A stretch of DNA of 64,000 nucleotides, taken from positions 434,001 through 498,000 of the forward strand of contig NZ_ANIE01000005.1 in assembly GCF_000708045.1 (NCBI RefSeq), given 5' to 3'. Positions within the stretch are counted from its first letter, which is position 1. Every line of letters starts with the position of its first letter. Source of the stretch: Marinobacter nitratireducens (GTDB taxonomy: Bacteria; Pseudomonadota; Gammaproteobacteria; Pseudomonadales; Oleiphilaceae). Positions 18,389 through 27,206 of this stretch are shown one piece after another. Position numbers and translations under genes: made by a program. The notes under the pieces were generated by a model. The model was not told where the DNA came from. It made no database searches and saw nothing but the letters and a program-made list of their open reading frames with translations.

Positions 18389-19270
18389 ATGAAACAGCAT
18401 GCGTATGGATACGCTGCCTTGGTCCTGTGCTGCCTGGGTATGACGCCCGTTGCCCTGGCAGAACTGAAACCCATCTCTGACGAAGCTATGGGTGATGTGA
18501 CCGGGCAGGCATTTATGCACGTCGAGAGTATTCCCGGCCCGAATCACGAGTTCACTCGCATGACGCTGGGTATGGATGTGGAAACCCGGGTCAATATTGA
18601 TAGTGCGGAGCTGGGTGTGATTGATGCCGGGGCGGATTTTTCCGCGTCGGACATTGCGCTTGGTCATATATCTCGCGACGCGACGACGGTTCAGTATGAC
18701 GGCAATACCTACGCTGAAGGTGACGCTGTGCCGTTCGAGGCTGTCCAGCCCTATATCGAGCTGGCGGAGAACCCTGCTGGCACTGAACTAGCCGGCTTTC
18801 GCATGGGGTTCAAACAGGCTCGCGGTTCCGTATCTTCTGTGACCTCCAGCTTCAGCGGGGATATCGGTGTCACCCTGGTGGACGGCACTGGCGTGGAGCA
18901 TGCAGCCACATTGTTTGATGGCAACACTCAGGCAACGAACTACCGGGCCACCCACATTGGCATCAATGACGGAACGGCGGATTGTGCCACGGGCACTAAT
19001 TGCGCGCCTCTGTCACACCTTCAGTCGTTCGTTGTAGGCTCTGACAACGGGGACGGCACAACCGGCTTCACAGACGATTTCTTCATTGGCATCCAGCGCG
19101 AAGGGGTGGATTGGCAAAGCCCGGATGGCGCCAATGTGATTACCGCCGGGAAGGGCGTCTTCATCAACCTCCCGAGTAGTATGAAAGTCGATCTGGGCCA
19201 GCTCACCAGTTCCAGCGGAGTGCCCAGGCTGAGGACCCATCAGACCGATATGGGGACCAAACTGTTTTAA
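18389..19270 (+). CDS. Exported DUF6160-like protein
   Basis: 293 aa. A signal peptide covers about residues 1-24 (hydrophobic core AALVLCCLGMTPVAL, cleavage after ALA). The mature N-terminus reads ELKPISDEAMGDVTGQA, the pattern of exported gammaproteobacterial proteins of the DUF6160 type. The rest is rich in Gly, Thr, Asp and Ser, with few charged helices, as in beta-rich surface or periplasmic proteins. Two cysteines (TADCATGTNC) could form a disulfide. Function unknown. It has its own long upstream region. Confidence 0.8.
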   Translation: MKQHAYGYAALVLCCLGMTPVALAELKPISDEAMGDVTGQAFMHVESIPGPNHEFTRMTLGMDVETRVNIDSAELGVIDAGADFSASDIALGHISRDATTVQYDGNTYAEGDAVPFEAVQPYIELAENPAGTELAGFRMGFKQARGSVSSVTSSFSGDIGVTLVDGTGVEHAATLFDGNTQATNYRATHIGINDGTADCATGTNCAPLSHLQSFVVGSDNGDGTTGFTDDFFIGIQREGVDWQSPDGANVITAGKGVFINLPSSMKVDLGQLTSSSGVPRLRTHQTDMGTKLF

Positions 19271-19277
19271 ATGGTAA

Positions 19278-19311
19278 ACTCCTGCTCAATTGTAACTTTA
19301 AAGGCAGGAGT
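19278..19311 (+). promoter_or_regulatory. Hairpin covering the sbcB ribosome binding site
   Basis: ACTCCTGC (19278-19285) pairs perfectly with GCAGGAGT (19304-19311), 18-nt loop. The right arm contains AGGAG, the Shine-Dalgarno of sbcB, and the start is a weak TTG 7 bases later. Formation would hold back translation of exonuclease I. Confidence 0.5.
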
Positions 19312-19317
19312 ATTATT

Positions 19318-20766
19318 TTGATCCGCTCGTTTTACTGGCACGATTATGAGACCTTTGGTGTGGATCCGGTCCATGACCGGCCCTCCCAGTTTGCCGGTGT
19401 GCGTACCGATGCGGATCTCAATATTATCGAAGATCCGCTGGTGATCTACTGCAAGCCAGCGGATGATTACCTGCCATCCCCGGAAGCCTGCCTGATTACA
19501 GGTATCACGCCTCAAAAGGCCCTTGAAGATGGGTTTCCTGAGGCGGAGTTTATTGCCCAGATTAATGAGGCATTCAGCCAGCCCGGAACCTGCGTTGTTG
19601 GTTACAACAGCCTTCGGTTTGATGATGAGGTTACCCGCCATACGCTTTACCGGAATCTGCGCGATCCCTACGCCAGGGAATGGCAGAACGGCAATTCCCG
19701 GTGGGATATCATCGATATGGTGCGGCTCACCTATGCATTGCGGCCGGAGGGTATCAACTGGCCACGCAAAGAGGACGGCAGTCCCAGCTTTCGTCTTGAG
19801 GAGTTGACCGTCGCCAACGGCATTGCCCACGAAAGTGCCCATGATGCGATGTCGGACGTGGAAGCAACCATTGCCGTTGCGCGCCTGATCAAGGAAAAAC
19901 AGCCCAAGCTTTTTGATTTCGTTCTTCAGAACAAGGACAAACATTCGGCCCGCAGCATGCTGGACACCGGCACGATGAAGCCGGTGTTCCACATATCGTC
20001 AAAATATCCAGCCAGCCGTGGCTGTTGCGCATTGGTCGCGCCGGTTGCGGAGCATCCCACGAATAAGAATCTGGTGATCGTGTATGACCTGCGCGAGGAG
20101 CCGGAAGCGCTCATTCAGGCGTCCCCCGAGGAGATTCGCGAACGGGTGTTCACGGCTCAGGCAGAGTTGGGCGAGGGCGTCACGCGCTTTCCGCTCAAAG
20201 GTGTGCAGCTCAATAAGTGCCCGGTCCTGGCCCCGGCGACTATGTTGTCGACACTGTCCAAGGAACGGCTTGCCGAGCTGGAGCTTGATGGTGATCTGTT
20301 GCGTGCAAACCTGGCAAAACTCAGAAAGGCGCCAGACTTGCCGGCGCGAATTGCTCAGGCGTTTGATCAGGGATTCGAGGGTAACGATCTGACCGATCCG
20401 GACGAACAACTCTATGCCGGTGGTTTCATCAGCAAAACTGATCGGGAGAAGCTGAATTGGCTGGTTCAGCAGCCGATAGCAACGTTGGGTGAGCAGGAGG
20501 TTCGGTTTGAGGATGAGAGGCTGCAGGAAATGCTGTTCCGCTACCGGGCTCGGAACTATCCTGACACGCTTATTGGTGAAGAGATGGAGCGCTGGGAATC
20601 TTTCCGGTCTGAGCGGCTGATGCATCCCAAGAAAGGCTGGCGGTCGTTGGAAGCATATGGGCAAGAGCTTCAGAGGCTGGCCGCGGATCCGCAACTGACG
20701 CCAACGAAACAGCAGGTGCTTGAGGATCTGCACCTCTACGGAGAGTCGTTGATTCCTTATATGTGA
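19318..20766 (+). CDS. sbcB: Exodeoxyribonuclease I
   Basis: 482-residue 3'-5' single-strand DNA exonuclease of the DnaQ fold, used in recombination and mismatch repair. ExoI motif: FYWHDYETFG holds the Asp-Glu pair; VVGYNSLRFDDEV is ExoII; HDAMSDVEATI is ExoIII. The central SH3-like and C-terminal helical regions are also present, ending LYGESLIPYM. TTG 19318 is supported by GCAGGAG 7 bases upstream and the conserved N-terminus. The 47 bp to the previous gene hold the hairpin noted separately. Confidence 0.95.
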   Translation: MIRSFYWHDYETFGVDPVHDRPSQFAGVRTDADLNIIEDPLVIYCKPADDYLPSPEACLITGITPQKALEDGFPEAEFIAQINEAFSQPGTCVVGYNSLRFDDEVTRHTLYRNLRDPYAREWQNGNSRWDIIDMVRLTYALRPEGINWPRKEDGSPSFRLEELTVANGIAHESAHDAMSDVEATIAVARLIKEKQPKLFDFVLQNKDKHSARSMLDTGTMKPVFHISSKYPASRGCCALVAPVAEHPTNKNLVIVYDLREEPEALIQASPEEIRERVFTAQAELGEGVTRFPLKGVQLNKCPVLAPATMLSTLSKERLAELELDGDLLRANLAKLRKAPDLPARIAQAFDQGFEGNDLTDPDEQLYAGGFISKTDREKLNWLVQQPIATLGEQEVRFEDERLQEMLFRYRARNYPDTLIGEEMERWESFRSERLMHPKKGWRSLEAYGQELQRLAADPQLTPTKQQVLEDLHLYGESLIPYM

Positions 20767-20782
20767 ACGAATGATGGGCCAA

Positions 20783-20812
20783 GGAGGCAGGACGAAGATC
20801 CGTCCAGCCTCC
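20783..20812. terminator. Hairpin between converging genes, possible terminator
   Basis: GGAGGC-a-GGAC pairs with GTCC-a-GCCTCC across a short loop, between the converging sbcB and TPR-protein genes. No real T run follows, so termination is uncertain. Confidence 0.4.
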
Positions 20813-20832
20813 TCTAATGGCGCTCGTTTCGC

Positions 20833-22833
20833 CTAACGACGTTTGGTGAAGTAAAGGCTCAGGCCCTGACCAGAAAGGCTCTGCACCTCACTGCCCAGTG
20901 CTTCCGCCTGAATCTGTTGTTGAACCAGCGCAGTCCCCAGGCTATGCCCATCGGCATCCCGGGCCTTCACCAGTTTCCATTCCACCTCGTTGCTCAGCAG
21001 CCCCATCACTTCCTGAAACTGGGCGATATCCTGAGGACGGAACCAACGATCAGCGCAGCCCCCGAGGCTGTAGAAGTTTTCGTCTGCGATCAGGTCTAGC
21101 CAAAGTTCATCCTGCTGATTGGTCATCACCATCCGGCGTAGCTGACGAATTGCGGTGTGAGTGGGCTGCAGGTTGTGTTCGCTAATCAGTCGACGCACCT
21201 GACGGTCGCCCCGGGTCTGTTCTGCGACACTGGTATGCATGTGGACGACTGCGCCAGCTCCCGAGGCCTGTGAAACCAGAGCCGCGAGAGATAACTCACT
21301 CATCGCAGGAGAAGGCAGCCTTCCGATTTCTATCCAGTGCACCTGATGCCCATCAGCAACAAATCGCTGGGCGATGGACCACGGCCAGAACACGATATTG
21401 TCCAGCTCCATTTCGCTTGCCATGCGAGTTGCTTTGGCGATGTTCGACAGAGATTCGTCAACAGCGATCACCTCAACGTCGTCAAGATAGCGAGCCAGCT
21501 CCATAGCCCGTTGGCCGGATTGAGCCCCGCAGACCATGATGCGCAGTGTGTCTGGCAGTTGATCGGTAGAGAGTTTTAGCTCCGAGAACATCAGGTGCTT
21601 GAGGCTGCTTTCGGTTCGATGGGCCAGCTGAGTCCATGCTGGCCAGGCTTGGGGAACGTCTGCTTTTTCCAGGCACAGCTCTTGGGCTTTCTCGTCAAAG
21701 CTTTGCTTGATCCCTTCCTCGCTTGCGCGGTTGTAGTAGCTGGCCGCCATGACTGGCTGCAGGGCGACGGGCCAGTCGGAAAGGTTCCATTGCCCCAGGT
21801 GCACTGCAAAGTCCTGGTGGAACTGGGCGCCGTACATGGCGCTGATCATCAGGGAACCGACTAACGCATCCTGAGGCTCGCCCATCATGAATTGAGCCTT
21901 AACGCTCTCATTGACGGTGGCGACCAGGCGTTCCTCATCATCCGCAGCTGAGAGCGCGTAGCCGGTGCGATCCGCGTATTGAGCGATGGCAAGGGTCAGA
22001 GGCTGAAGCTCGTCTCGTAATTCAACCGTCTGTGCCACCTCGGCCAGAACCGCGCGGCGCAACAGCGTAACGAGTTCTTCAACGGCGGGGCTCGGCATCA
22101 GGGTTTTCTGGAGGGCAAGCAGCAGCAGCTCGTCTTCACACGCGGCTTCCAGCAAAATCTGGGCATCCGGGTTACCGAGATCGTATTGCTCGTGGATGAT
22201 GGCGCCAACAAACCGACCAAGCTCCTGATGGGGCAGGCCGTTCCGCTTCAGAAGCGCGATGGCATCCAGAGCTAACGCCGAATCGGCTTTATTGACCTTT
22301 AGGTGTTGGGCACAGGTCAACATGCCGCTGTACACGGAATCCCATTCTGCGCCGGTTTCAAGAAGCTTTCGATAATGCAGATAGGCAACGTCAAATTGCC
22401 CCTGGAGCCGTTTGGCGTGAGCAATGCCACAGAAAGCGGCGGCGGATTGCCGGTCCAGCTCGAGAGCTTGAAGGAAGTACTGCTCGGCAAGCGACGGCCT
22501 CTCTGTTTTCAGTGCCCAATACCCGAGATTCGTGTATTGCTGAGGTTGTTCCGCATTCACATCCAGGCTGCTGTTGAACAGTTCCTGAGCCCGTTCCAAC
22601 CGCCCACTGTCGAGTTCGACCCGGCCCAACAAACCCAGAGCCACGGCATTGCGGGGTGCCAATTTAAGAGCCTTTTCCAGCAAATTGCGACACACCCCGC
22701 GCGCCTGAACCCGGCCAATGTGGCTCAGGTTATTATTGTTAGATTCTCCGTAAGCGGCGTTTGCCTCGATCAAGAGACGCGCGGCGTCCGCCTGTTGGCT
22801 GCGGGATTCTTGACTGTGATGTTGTGCTTGCAT
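20833..22833 (-). CDS. TPR protein with methyltransferase-like C-terminus
   Basis: 666 aa. Residues about 40-200 form TPR repeats (ALGLLGRVELDSGRLERAQE, YTNLGYWALKTERPSLAEQY). Around residue 445 there is a Rossmann-like strand-loop RIMVCGAQSGQRAMELAR followed by VEVIAVDESLSNI, resembling SAM-methyltransferase motif I and its acidic strand end, though the Gly-rich loop is degenerate. It starts 29 bp after the left flagellin stop with GAGGTGA as ribosome site, so it is probably co-transcribed with that flagellin. Role unknown; flagellin modification or chaperoning is an inference from position. Confidence 0.75.
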   Translation of the reverse strand: MQAQHHSQESRSQQADAARLLIEANAAYGESNNNNLSHIGRVQARGVCRNLLEKALKLAPRNAVALGLLGRVELDSGRLERAQELFNSSLDVNAEQPQQYTNLGYWALKTERPSLAEQYFLQALELDRQSAAAFCGIAHAKRLQGQFDVAYLHYRKLLETGAEWDSVYSGMLTCAQHLKVNKADSALALDAIALLKRNGLPHQELGRFVGAIIHEQYDLGNPDAQILLEAACEDELLLLALQKTLMPSPAVEELVTLLRRAVLAEVAQTVELRDELQPLTLAIAQYADRTGYALSAADDEERLVATVNESVKAQFMMGEPQDALVGSLMISAMYGAQFHQDFAVHLGQWNLSDWPVALQPVMAASYYNRASEEGIKQSFDEKAQELCLEKADVPQAWPAWTQLAHRTESSLKHLMFSELKLSTDQLPDTLRIMVCGAQSGQRAMELARYLDDVEVIAVDESLSNIAKATRMASEMELDNIVFWPWSIAQRFVADGHQVHWIEIGRLPSPAMSELSLAALVSQASGAGAVVHMHTSVAEQTRGDRQVRRLISEHNLQPTHTAIRQLRRMVMTNQQDELWLDLIADENFYSLGGCADRWFRPQDIAQFQEVMGLLSNEVEWKLVKARDADGHSLGTALVQQQIQAEALGSEVQSLSGQGLSLYFTKRR

Positions 22834-22862
22834 GGGTCACCTCAACCGATCAATTTTGAGCC

Positions 22863-24356
22863 TTAGCCCTGGAGCAACTGCAGTACCTGCTGCGGCCGGG
22901 CATTGGCCTGAGCGAGCACTGACAGACCTGCCTGCTGAAGTACCTGGGTTCGGGCAAGGTTTGCAGACTCCGCTGCGAAGTCCGCATCCTGAATCCTGGA
23001 GCGGGCTGCAGAGAGGTTCTCAGAGGTTGTGCTCAGGTTCGCGATGGTAGACTCGAGTCGGTTCTGGACAGCACCGAGGTCGGCTCTGATTCCGTTGATG
23101 GTTTCAAGCGCGGAGTCGAGAACCCGCATGGCACTGCTCGCCCCTTCGAATGTGCTGATATCCACATCCGCGAGTTTTTCCGGTTCGGAGCCGAAGGTAT
23201 CCGTTGTCGCAAAGATGCCTCCTGATGCACCGGCGACCGTGGAGGAGACGGCGAAGCTGGACGCAGAATCAAAGGCTATTTCACCGGCTATCCTGGCGCT
23301 GTCGGTGCCGCCGGTCGTCAATGTCGCAGTGGCGTCGGAAGAACCAGTGAGATCGATCGCGGGCGAGCCTGCGCCGTTACTCGTAAACTCCTCAATGACA
23401 ATGTCTCTGCCATTCTCCTGAATGAGGGTGATGGTTCCGCCGTCGACTTCTGCTGTAATTCCGGTTTTACCGCTGCTGGCATTAATTTCCCGTGCTAGCG
23501 GTTCAAGATCGGTAACGTCGGAGATCTGGGCGGAGATCGTGGCCTCATTCCCGTCGCCAGTCGATAGAGTCATCGTTGCGGTGCCGCTGGCGGTCAGGTT
23601 GGACATCTCAAGTGTGGTTCGTGCGGATGCGGAAACACCAGTCGTTTCAGCTTTCTTGTTGATTTCCGCCGCTATATCTTCAGCCGTTGCACCGGATGCG
23701 GTGATGCTAACCGTTTGCTCATCCAGCGAGCTGGAAATGGTAATGTCCTGTGGCTGAAGGCTGTTCAATGCCGGGGCAGTACCACCCGATGCAGTTGCAA
23801 TAGAGCCTGTTGCACTGCCGCTGACCGCCGTCTCAAGGGTGTTGTTGGCGAGAGTGTCAATGCGGGTGCCCGTGATAGACACGGAAATGGTTTGGTTCTC
23901 ATTCGCACCGGCCTGGAATTTTTGAGCCTGGAAGGTTCCATCGAGAAGCTTCAGGCCGTTGAATTCCGTTGTGGTCGCGATGCGCTCCATCTCCTGCTTG
24001 AGTTGGTTCACCTCGGCCTGGAGAGCCTTTCGGTCAGACGCGGAGTTGGTTGCGTTGGCGGCCTGCACCGCCAGTTCACGCATCCGCTGAACAATATTGC
24101 CGGATTCACCAAGAGCACCCTCGGCTACTTGAGCGAGTGACACGCCATCATTGGAGTTTCGAACCGCCTGGTTCAGCCCTCGCACCTGAGATGTAAAGCG
24201 CTCGGCGATGGCCAGACCTGCGGCGTCATCTTTGGCAGAGTTGATTCGGAGGCCAGATGACAACCGCTGGAGCGTGGTGTCTGCGTCTCTCTGCGATGTG
24301 TTCAGGTTGCGTTGGGCGTTCAGCGAAGCAATGTTCGTGTTGATGATCTGAGGCAT
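22863..24356 (-). CDS. fliC: Flagellin (left copy)
   Basis: 497 aa. Conserved D0/D1 N-terminus ([48 protein letters not shown]) and C-terminus ([39 protein letters not shown]). The central 200 residues are a Ser/Thr/Ala/Gly-rich variable D2/D3 region with flagellin IN-type segments, a likely site of O-glycosylation. It forms the polar filament outside the cell. It diverges in sequence from the right flagellin throughout. AGGGAG precedes the ATG; a sigma-54-like site lies about 105 bp upstream. Confidence 0.96.
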   Translation of the reverse strand: MPQIINTNIASLNAQRNLNTSQRDADTTLQRLSSGLRINSAKDDAAGLAIAERFTSQVRGLNQAVRNSNDGVSLAQVAEGALGESGNIVQRMRELAVQAANATNSASDRKALQAEVNQLKQEMERIATTTEFNGLKLLDGTFQAQKFQAGANENQTISVSITGTRIDTLANNTLETAVSGSATGSIATASGGTAPALNSLQPQDITISSSLDEQTVSITASGATAEDIAAEINKKAETTGVSASARTTLEMSNLTASGTATMTLSTGDGNEATISAQISDVTDLEPLAREINASSGKTGITAEVDGGTITLIQENGRDIVIEEFTSNGAGSPAIDLTGSSDATATLTTGGTDSARIAGEIAFDSASSFAVSSTVAGASGGIFATTDTFGSEPEKLADVDISTFEGASSAMRVLDSALETINGIRADLGAVQNRLESTIANLSTTSENLSAARSRIQDADFAAESANLARTQVLQQAGLSVLAQANARPQQVLQLLQG

Positions 24357-24692
24357 GTCTGTTCTCCCTGCTCAGCGGTCGCCGGGGACCAGGTTCGTTC
24401 TTGCCCGTAGGTGAACCTTTGCCGGCCAATTTCGTTTGTTTGCCGTTTGGGTCGGAATAAGCGATGCTCGTGCCAGCCTGATAAAAAAGCATTAATATCA
24501 GCATGTTGAGAACTTGGTCTCTCCAGGGCGGTAGCTCCGGAGGCAGCCGAGTCAATAAAATGGCTGATCAATAGGTAATCTTTTGCCGTTCCTCTCCGCC
24601 AGGGCAAACTCTGTTGGAGTAGATGTGAAATTTACTGCTAGGATAAGAAGCACTTACAGAACAACATTCCTCTTACCTGCGAGGCGAGAAAT
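24357..24692. other. Divergent region between left flagellin and glycan-modification genes
   Basis: 336 bp. On the minus strand it holds the flagellin leader and the sigma-54-like promoter. Toward the aminotransferase gene it becomes AT-rich, and GAGGCGAG serves as ribosome site before TTG 24693. I find no clear sigma-28 or strong sigma-70 motif for the plus-strand genes and no coding sequence. Confidence 0.6.
24461..24475 (-). promoter_or_regulatory. Sigma-54-like promoter of left flagellin
   Basis: Read on the minus strand: TGGCACGAGCATCGC, that is TGGCAC-N5-TCGC against consensus TGGCAC-N5-TTGC, with the essential GG and GC exactly 10 bases apart. An AT-rich T run lies just upstream. The transcript would have a leader of about 95 bases. 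No sigma-28 pattern was found for this gene. Confidence 0.6.
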
Positions 24693-25814
24693 TTGCCCGG
24701 TGACATCATTACGGTTACCAAGCCGTCCCTACCTGAGCTTGATGACCTTCAGCCTCTTTTAAGGCAAATCTGGGACAGTGGTCGCCTCACGAACGGAGGC
24801 AGCCTTCACCAGGAATTGGAATCCCGCCTATGTGAATACCTCGGTGTGGAGCATCTCTCGCTTTTTGCGAATGGGACTCTTGCCCTGGTTACAGCTTTAC
24901 AAGCTCTGGGTGTTACCGGGGAAGTCATCACTACGCCTTACACCTTCGTGGCAACATCTCACGCATTAATATGGAACAAGTTAAAACCGGTTTTTGTCGA
25001 TATTGAGCCGGACAGCTTTAACATGGATCCCATGGGCATTGAGGCGGTAATTTCAGATAAGACGACGGCCATTCTGCCAGTTCACTGCTACGGAACACCG
25101 GCCAATGTGGCCGAAATACAGGCAATTGCAGACAAGCACGATTTACGTGTGATCTATGATGCGGCGCATGCATTTGGGGTGAATTATGATGGCTCCAGCC
25201 TTCTCGATGCCGGCGATGTGTCGGTGCTCAGTTTTCACGCAACCAAAGTTTTCAATACCTTTGAGGGTGGCGCGTTGGTGTGTCGTGATGCCGAAACCAA
25301 GCGGAGAGTCGATTATCTGAAAAACTTCGGGTTTGCAGATGAAGTGACGGTGGTGGCTCCGGGCATAAACGGAAAGATGAACGAGTTTCAAGCGGCAGTT
25401 GGCTTGCTGCAGCTCGACAGAATTGACGATGTGATTGCAGAGCGCCAACGACTATATCGGCGTTACGCCGATGCACTTGCGCGGGTTCCGGGCGTTGATC
25501 TGATGCCTGAGCCTGGCAATACGAAATGGAACTACGCGTATTGTCCGGTTCTCGTTCGTGCTGAATTTCCGATCAGTCGAGACGCGCTCTATAAGCGATT
25601 CCGTGAGGCAAATATTCTCGTCCGCCGGTATTTCTACCCGCTGGTGACCGATTTCCCGATTTACCATGAGGCCAGGCGACTGGCGATGCCAAATGCACGC
25701 AAAGCTGCAGACCAGATTCTTTGTCTTCCGCTATACCCGGACTTGTCCTGTGACGAGTTCGACCGGATCATCGCGGTCATTCAAGGGGCATTGAGTGCGG
25801 AGGAGCGGGAATGA
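24693..25814 (+). CDS. dTDP-4-keto-6-deoxyhexose aminotransferase (VioA/DegT-like)
   Basis: 373-residue DegT/DnrJ/EryC1/StrS enzyme. GRLTNGGSLHQELE near residue 30, FANGTLALVTALQAL, EVITTPYTFVATSHAL and Asp156 in IYDAAHAFGV are typical of aminotransferases that make dTDP-4-amino-4,6-dideoxyglucose (viosamine) or similar; Lys185 in FHATKVFNTFEGG forms the PLP Schiff base. TTG 24693 follows GAGGCGAG. It is the first gene of the flagellin-modification island; viosamine is a known flagellin sugar in Pseudomonas syringae, which supports but does not prove that product. Confidence 0.85.
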   Translation: MPGDIITVTKPSLPELDDLQPLLRQIWDSGRLTNGGSLHQELESRLCEYLGVEHLSLFANGTLALVTALQALGVTGEVITTPYTFVATSHALIWNKLKPVFVDIEPDSFNMDPMGIEAVISDKTTAILPVHCYGTPANVAEIQAIADKHDLRVIYDAAHAFGVNYDGSSLLDAGDVSVLSFHATKVFNTFEGGALVCRDAETKRRVDYLKNFGFADEVTVVAPGINGKMNEFQAAVGLLQLDRIDDVIAERQRLYRRYADALARVPGVDLMPEPGNTKWNYAYCPVLVRAEFPISRDALYKRFREANILVRRYFYPLVTDFPIYHEARRLAMPNARKAADQILCLPLYPDLSCDEFDRIIAVIQGALSAEERE

Positions 25815-26530
25815 ATCTGGCAATTATGCAGCCCTATTTCTTCCCCTACCTCGGTTACTTCCAATTGATGGCAAGCGTCGATCAATGGGTGGTTTTCGAT
25901 GACATCCAGTTCGTCAATAAAGGTTGGGTCAACCGAAACCGTGTTCTGCATCCCGATGTGAACAAAGAGTGGAGTTACATCACGGTTCCCTTGGTGGGCA
26001 AAAACAGATTTGACCGGATCACAGATATATCCGTTTCTGACGATAATTGGCGCGATAAGATGAGGGGGCAGTTATCGTTTCTGAAGAGGCGCGCCCCTTT
26101 TTTCGGTGAGGCCATGGACTTTTTCAATGTGTGCGTCGATCAGCATGAACACAACCTGGCCTCGTTCCTGACTGAGTCGTTGCGGCGGGCTGCGGAGATT
26201 CTGGGGATAGCACCAGTCTTTCGTGTTCAGTCTGAGGCGGCTTGGGATCTGAGTGCTGTCGAACACTCAGGGCAGTGGGCGCTGGAAATTTCAGCTCTGC
26301 TGGGTGCGAGTCGCTACATAAACCCCGTTGGGGGCAAAGAGCTGTTCAATGCGGCAGAGTTCGAGGCGCGGGGTATCGAACTGGCATTTCATCATCCGGC
26401 TCTTCAACCATATACACAGGGCGGCAGGGCATTCGTGCCCGGGCTTTCCATCCTGGATGTTTTGATGTGGAATGGGGTTGAGGGTACCCGCAAACACATA
26501 CAAGAAGGGACTCATGACTTCGGTAACTGA
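25811..26530 (+). CDS. WbqC-family protein
   Basis: 239 aa with the family N-terminus LAIMQPYFFPYLGYFQLM, then VFDDIQFVNKGWVNRNRV, and the RYINPVGGKELF block. WbqC-like proteins are found in O-antigen and amino-sugar modification clusters and are thought to attach acyl or other groups to amino sugars; the chemistry is not well defined. ATG overlaps the aminotransferase TGA by 4 bp, so it probably acts on the amino sugar made by that enzyme. Confidence 0.85.
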   Translation: MNLAIMQPYFFPYLGYFQLMASVDQWVVFDDIQFVNKGWVNRNRVLHPDVNKEWSYITVPLVGKNRFDRITDISVSDDNWRDKMRGQLSFLKRRAPFFGEAMDFFNVCVDQHEHNLASFLTESLRRAAEILGIAPVFRVQSEAAWDLSAVEHSGQWALEISALLGASRYINPVGGKELFNAAEFEARGIELAFHHPALQPYTQGGRAFVPGLSILDVLMWNGVEGTRKHIQEGTHDFGN

Positions 26531-27206
26531 TGAGCATTACACGGATCGAGTGACGCGCAGTGATGACCTCCTCTGGCAGGTGGGAAAAACCGTCAATGGC
26601 AATGTTGTCGGGGAGGATCAAATTGAGTTGATCATCGAGCGAATTTGTACCGCGCTAAACCTCCGAGCGGACGATAGGGTCCTCGATGTCGGTGCGGGTA
26701 ATGGTCTGCTGACCAGCATTGTGGCCGGTCGCTGCGCCAGAGTAACCGGTGTTGAAAGAAACCAGGCGTTATATGAAAGGGCCCTGCGTGCAAATACCTG
26801 CGGGAATGCTTCCTATGTTTGCCAATCCCTGAGCGCTCTGGATTGCTCTTCTCTGGATTTCAACAAAGCCTTCCTTTACGAAGTGGTCCAGCATCTCGAT
26901 TTCTCCGAGACTGCAAGCTTCATTGAATCGGTCTTCAAACAGCTGCCGGATTCCGGGGCTGTTTTTCTGGGTGGTATTCCGTCTGAGCTGCAAAAGTGGT
27001 CTTTCTACGGCACTGATGAACGGCGCAAACAATACTTTAGGGGACTCGCAAAAGGTACTGATGTGATGGGGACCTGGTACCACCCGGAGTTTTTTGGATG
27101 TCTCGCGGAGGATCTGCAGCTGGAGTGCCAGGTTCTCGTTCAGGATAGCAGGCTCTACACCAGCTCTTACCGGTTTGACTGCCTCTTGAAGAAGCGTGCT
27201 TTATGA
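26514..27206 (+). CDS. Class I SAM-dependent methyltransferase
   Basis: 230 aa. SAM site DRVLDVGAGNGLLTSIVAG near residue 55 (motif I), TGVERNQALYERA (motif II acidic end), and KAFLYEVVQHLDF in the place of motif IV. ATG 26514 lies inside the end of the WbqC gene (17 bp overlap) and follows GAAGGGA. Together with the aminotransferase it may methylate the amino sugar or its acyl chain; the target is inferred from the operon. Confidence 0.85.
   Translation: MTSVTDEHYTDRVTRSDDLLWQVGKTVNGNVVGEDQIELIIERICTALNLRADDRVLDVGAGNGLLTSIVAGRCARVTGVERNQALYERALRANTCGNASYVCQSLSALDCSSLDFNKAFLYEVVQHLDFSETASFIESVFKQLPDSGAVFLGGIPSELQKWSFYGTDERRKQYFRGLAKGTDVMGTWYHPEFFGCLAEDLQLECQVLVQDSRLYTSSYRFDCLLKKRAL

Noticed and set aside
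18289..18480. 63-codon open frame crossing the start of the exported protein gene
   Set aside because: Overlaps the clear signal-peptide gene in another frame and lacks any feature.
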